Assembly: GCA_902497185.1 (NCBI GenBank)
Contig: CABVEG010000058.1
Coordinates: 1 to 8,554, forward strand
Direction: 5' to 3'
Source: an uncultured Eubacteriales bacterium
GTDB lineage: Bacteria; Bacillota; Clostridia; Lachnospirales; CAG-274
Length of the DNA: 8,554 nucleotides
Shown here: one piece after another, positions 7,278 through 8,554 of the stretch
How positions within the stretch are numbered: the first letter of the stretch is position 1
How the letters are laid out: every line of letters begins with the position of its first letter
Notes under the pieces: generated by a model
Database searches by the model: none
What the model saw: the letters and a program-made list of their open reading frames with translations, nothing else
What the model was told of the DNA's origin: nothing
Program-made: the position numbers and the translations under genes

Positions 7278-7312
7278 AAGAGCAAGGTAGTTTTGAAATA
7301 CCTTGCTCTTTC
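7278..7312 (+). terminator. Intrinsic terminator after ferritin, between convergent genes
   Basis: AAGAGCAAGGTA (7278-7289) and TACCTTGCTCTT (7299-7310) form a perfect 12-bp stem with a 9-nt loop, followed by a modest TTTCTT-like tract for plus-strand transcripts. On the minus strand the hairpin is followed by an A-run rather than a T-run, so it would be a poor intrinsic terminator for the beta-lactamase transcript, although it could still act as a 3'-end stabilising hairpin. Confidence 0.75.
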
Positions 7313-7325
7313 TTATAAAGAAAAT

Positions 7326-8138
7326 TTATCTGTAGTACTTATCAATAATATCACAGGCAACAGCCTTTGCATCAGCTCCTGCTATATTTTTGCCATTTCC
7401 GTTCTCAAGGTGAACAGAAAAATAGACTTTATTATTTTCGTTTTCATAAAATCCTGAATACCATGCAGAATTATCTCTTCCTGTACCTGTTTTTCCGTAA
7501 ACACCTATATTATCACTTGCCATAATATTTTTTAATATATCAATATCTCCCTTGTCATATTCTGTTTTGCCCTCAAAAATGTTGGCAATTACATTAACCA
7601 TTTCAACAGGTGATATTTCAAGAGAAGAACCAAGCCAGAAACCGTTAGTATCCTCTGTGGGAGCTGCACCGCTTCCCTTCCACTGACTTACATCACAATT
7701 TCCATATCCCAGAGTATTTAAATCCGCTGCCATATTTTTTTGACCTACACCGTCTATAAGCTGCCTGTAATACCATACACAAGAATTTTGAAATGCTTCC
7801 ATTAAATTAAGGTTTCTATTCCAGCTTTCAAAGGGATATGTACTGCCGTTATAATTCATTGTTGAATTTTCAGAGGTAACAACACCATATTTTAAACCTT
7901 CAAGGGTTGCTATGATTTTAAATGTAGAATTGGGCGAATATCTTGTGTTGCATTGCTCCTCGTTGTAAAGGCTGTAAATGCCGCTGTTATAATCGTAAAA
8001 CACGGCACAGCCATTAATCCCATTAAAGCATGAACTGTAGTCCACAGTGTTTTTATCAGGCTCCTTTATAAGGGGACTGCATCCTAATAATGATATTGAC
8101 ATAATTCCTGTAATAATTGCTACAAAAAATTTTTTCAT
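7326..8138 (-). CDS. Class D (OXA-like) beta-lactamase, lipoprotein
   Basis: A 270-residue serine beta-lactamase. The N-terminus is a lipoprotein signal peptide with basic start MKKFF, a hydrophobic stretch and lipobox SLLGC, so Cys20 would be lipidated and the enzyme anchored outside the membrane. All class D motifs are present in order: STFK (71-74, nucleophile Ser71 and carboxylated Lys74), SCV (119-121), YGN (145-147), a WLGSSLEISP block (168-177) and KTG (216-218). It therefore looks catalytically competent. It aligns readily with the BlaR1 sensor domain encoded in this window (shared WNRN and YGKTGTG stretches). The frame is open back to 8180, but that start would lie inside the operator; ATG 8138, preceded by AAAGGAG, starts a proper signal peptide. 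Two BlaI operators control it. The spectrum of substrates cannot be predicted; clostridial class D enzymes of the C. difficile type are the closest concept. Confidence 0.93.
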   Translation of the reverse strand: MKKFFVAIITGIMSISLLGCSPLIKEPDKNTVDYSSCFNGINGCAVFYDYNSGIYSLYNEEQCNTRYSPNSTFKIIATLEGLKYGVVTSENSTMNYNGSTYPFESWNRNLNLMEAFQNSCVWYYRQLIDGVGQKNMAADLNTLGYGNCDVSQWKGSGAAPTEDTNGFWLGSSLEISPVEMVNVIANIFEGKTEYDKGDIDILKNIMASDNIGVYGKTGTGRDNSAWYSGFYENENNKVYFSVHLENGNGKNIAGADAKAVACDIIDKYYR

Positions 8139-8161
8139 AAAAAACACTCCTTTGAATCTGA

Positions 8162-8177
8162 TATTACATTTGTAGTA
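8162..8177. promoter_or_regulatory. BlaI operator, distal site in the beta-lactamase leader
   Basis: In the gene's sense, TACTACA-AA-TGTAATA: a TACA/TGTA palindrome with one mismatched arm pair, differing by one base from the blaI operator. It lies a few bases downstream of the predicted start of transcription, centred 24 bp from the promoter-proximal operator. Confidence 0.85.
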
Positions 8178-8184
8178 CACTTAT

Positions 8185-8202
8185 ATATTACAACTGTAAT
8201 AT
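8185..8202. promoter_or_regulatory. BlaI operator overlapping the beta-lactamase -10 box
   Basis: ATATTACA-AC-TGTAATAT is a perfect 8+2+8 inverted repeat with the TACA/TGTA core. It contains the -10 hexamer itself, so bound BlaI would exclude RNA polymerase. Confidence 0.88.
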
Positions 8203-8213
8203 TGAGTTGTCAA
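8185..8213 (-). promoter_or_regulatory. Promoter of the beta-lactamase gene
   Basis: On the minus strand TTGACA (8213-8208) and TAATAT (8190-8185) are 17 bp apart. The start of transcription is expected near 8178, leaving a leader of about 40 nt that holds the distal operator and the ribosome site. Confidence 0.88.
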
Positions 8214-8253
8214 GAGTTTTTTGTTTTAATATTTATAAATAAGTAAGCACAGC

Positions 8254-8308
8254 ATATATTTCAAAAATATTAAGAATACACTAAAAGTTAAATTTACTAT
8301 TGCATAAA
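8254..8308. repeat. 55-bp direct repeat, copy 1
   Basis: Positions 8254-8308 are identical to 8500-8554 over all 55 bases (begins ATATATTTC, ends TTGCATAAA). The sequence to its left does not match that left of copy 2, so copy 1 marks the boundary of the repeated block. It begins 41 bp upstream of the beta-lactamase -35 box. Confidence 0.95.
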
Positions 8309-8311
8309 GCA

Positions 8312-8486
8312 GGGTAAATCTGTTATTTGCGTTAATAAGTTGGCGGTGCGAAATAAAAATAAGTGAATTTGTATAAGCTAGCTTATAAACAAATTCGCTT
8401 ATTGAATATTTCATAGGGCAGACGCCCGCGACCGAGGCGTCAGCCGAGGAAGAACGCCAACCCAAAGAAGAGGTAAAGATTTACCC
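8312..8486. other. Structured segment between the repeat copies
   Basis: This 175-bp segment, outside any convincing gene, can fold into one nested structure. GGGTAAATCT (8312-8321) pairs with AGATTTACCC (8477-8486). GTTGGCG (8339-8345) pairs with CGCCAAC (8455-8461). Inside lie a long hairpin (8358-8403) and a second hairpin GACGCC/GGCGTC (8421-8426 with 8436-8441). None of the stems cross. Positions 8416-8463 are about 73% G+C by hand count, far above the surroundings. It may be a dispersed repetitive element, a structured RNA or the inside of a small mobile unit; I do not recognise it as a named family. Confidence 0.6.
8358..8403. repeat. Long imperfect palindrome (hairpin)
   Basis: The arms 8358-8379 and 8380-8403 are complementary over about 22 positions, with one G-T pair and a two-base AA bulge (8388-8389), meeting at the palindromic centre AAGCTAGCTT. 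There is no T-run after it, so it is not a normal terminator. Confidence 0.85.
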
Positions 8487-8499
8487 GATGAACAAGGGT

Positions 8500-8554
8500 A
8501 TATATTTCAAAAATATTAAGAATACACTAAAAGTTAAATTTACTATTGCATAAA
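8500..8554. repeat. 55-bp direct repeat, copy 2, cut by window end
   Basis: Exact copy of 8254-8308 at an offset of 246 bp. The match is still perfect at the last base of the window, so the true repeat may continue and the 246-bp unit may be tandemly repeated beyond the edge. Confidence 0.95.

Noticed and set aside
8139..8180. N-terminal extension of the beta-lactamase by 14 codons
   Set aside because: The upstream ATG at 8180 lies at the predicted transcript start and beside the distal operator, and would bury the lipoprotein signal peptide. The start at 8138 has a ribosome site.
8226..8465. 79-codon minus-strand open frame across the structured repeat
   Set aside because: It begins with a TTG without a ribosome site, covers both arms of the inverted repeats and the 55-bp direct repeat, and gives low-complexity hydrophobic sequence. 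It is most likely a by-product of the repeat.
8472..8485. GGTAAA-GA-TTTACC palindrome as a further BlaI-type operator
   Set aside because: It lacks the TACA/TGTA core and no promoter adjoins it. Its right arm is better explained as part of the outer stem of the structured segment.
8254..8554. CRISPR array
   Set aside because: There are only two copies, the period is 246 bp and the repeat is 55 bp or more, which does not fit CRISPR repeat-spacer lengths. No cas gene is present.

Overview
The window looks like chromosome from a low-GC, anaerobic Gram-positive bacterium (Clostridia, probably Lachnospiraceae-like). The grounds are AT-rich codon use, strong GGAGG-type ribosome sites, consensus vegetative promoters with 17-bp spacers, a BlaI/BlaR1 system with a lipoprotein class D beta-lactamase, and a DUF1015 protein. 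The assignment is inferred from style and gene content, not from a marker gene.

Left part (1-3070, minus strand): an IlvD/Edd-family dehydratase is followed by a GntP-family permease that runs off the window edge. Between them lies a probable intrinsic terminator or attenuator. The dehydratase promoter is covered by copies of a CATC-T-GATG palindrome, one inside the -35/-10 spacer and one at the start of the transcript, with a third copy farther upstream. Together this reads as a repressor-controlled unit that imports and dehydrates a sugar acid, rather than as branched-chain amino acid biosynthesis.

Middle (3179-4528, plus strand): a divergent single-gene transcript encodes a DUF1015 protein, with its own promoter and a strong terminator.

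Right part (4532-8213): this is a beta-lactam resistance regulon. blaI and blaR1 form a tightly coupled operon behind a perfect-consensus promoter with a BlaI operator at the start site. A non-haem ferritin with its own promoter follows. A class D (OXA-like) beta-lactamase lipoprotein gene converges on the ferritin and carries two BlaI operators of the same sequence type. BlaR1 would sense beta-lactam outside the cell and trigger BlaI cleavage, releasing both its own operon and the separate beta-lactamase gene.

Right edge (8214-8554): no convincing gene. It holds a 55-bp exact direct repeat spaced by 246 bp and cut by the window end. Between the copies is a foldable segment with four nested or adjacent inverted repeats and a GC-rich patch that stands out in the AT-rich surroundings. 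This is the least explained part of the window.
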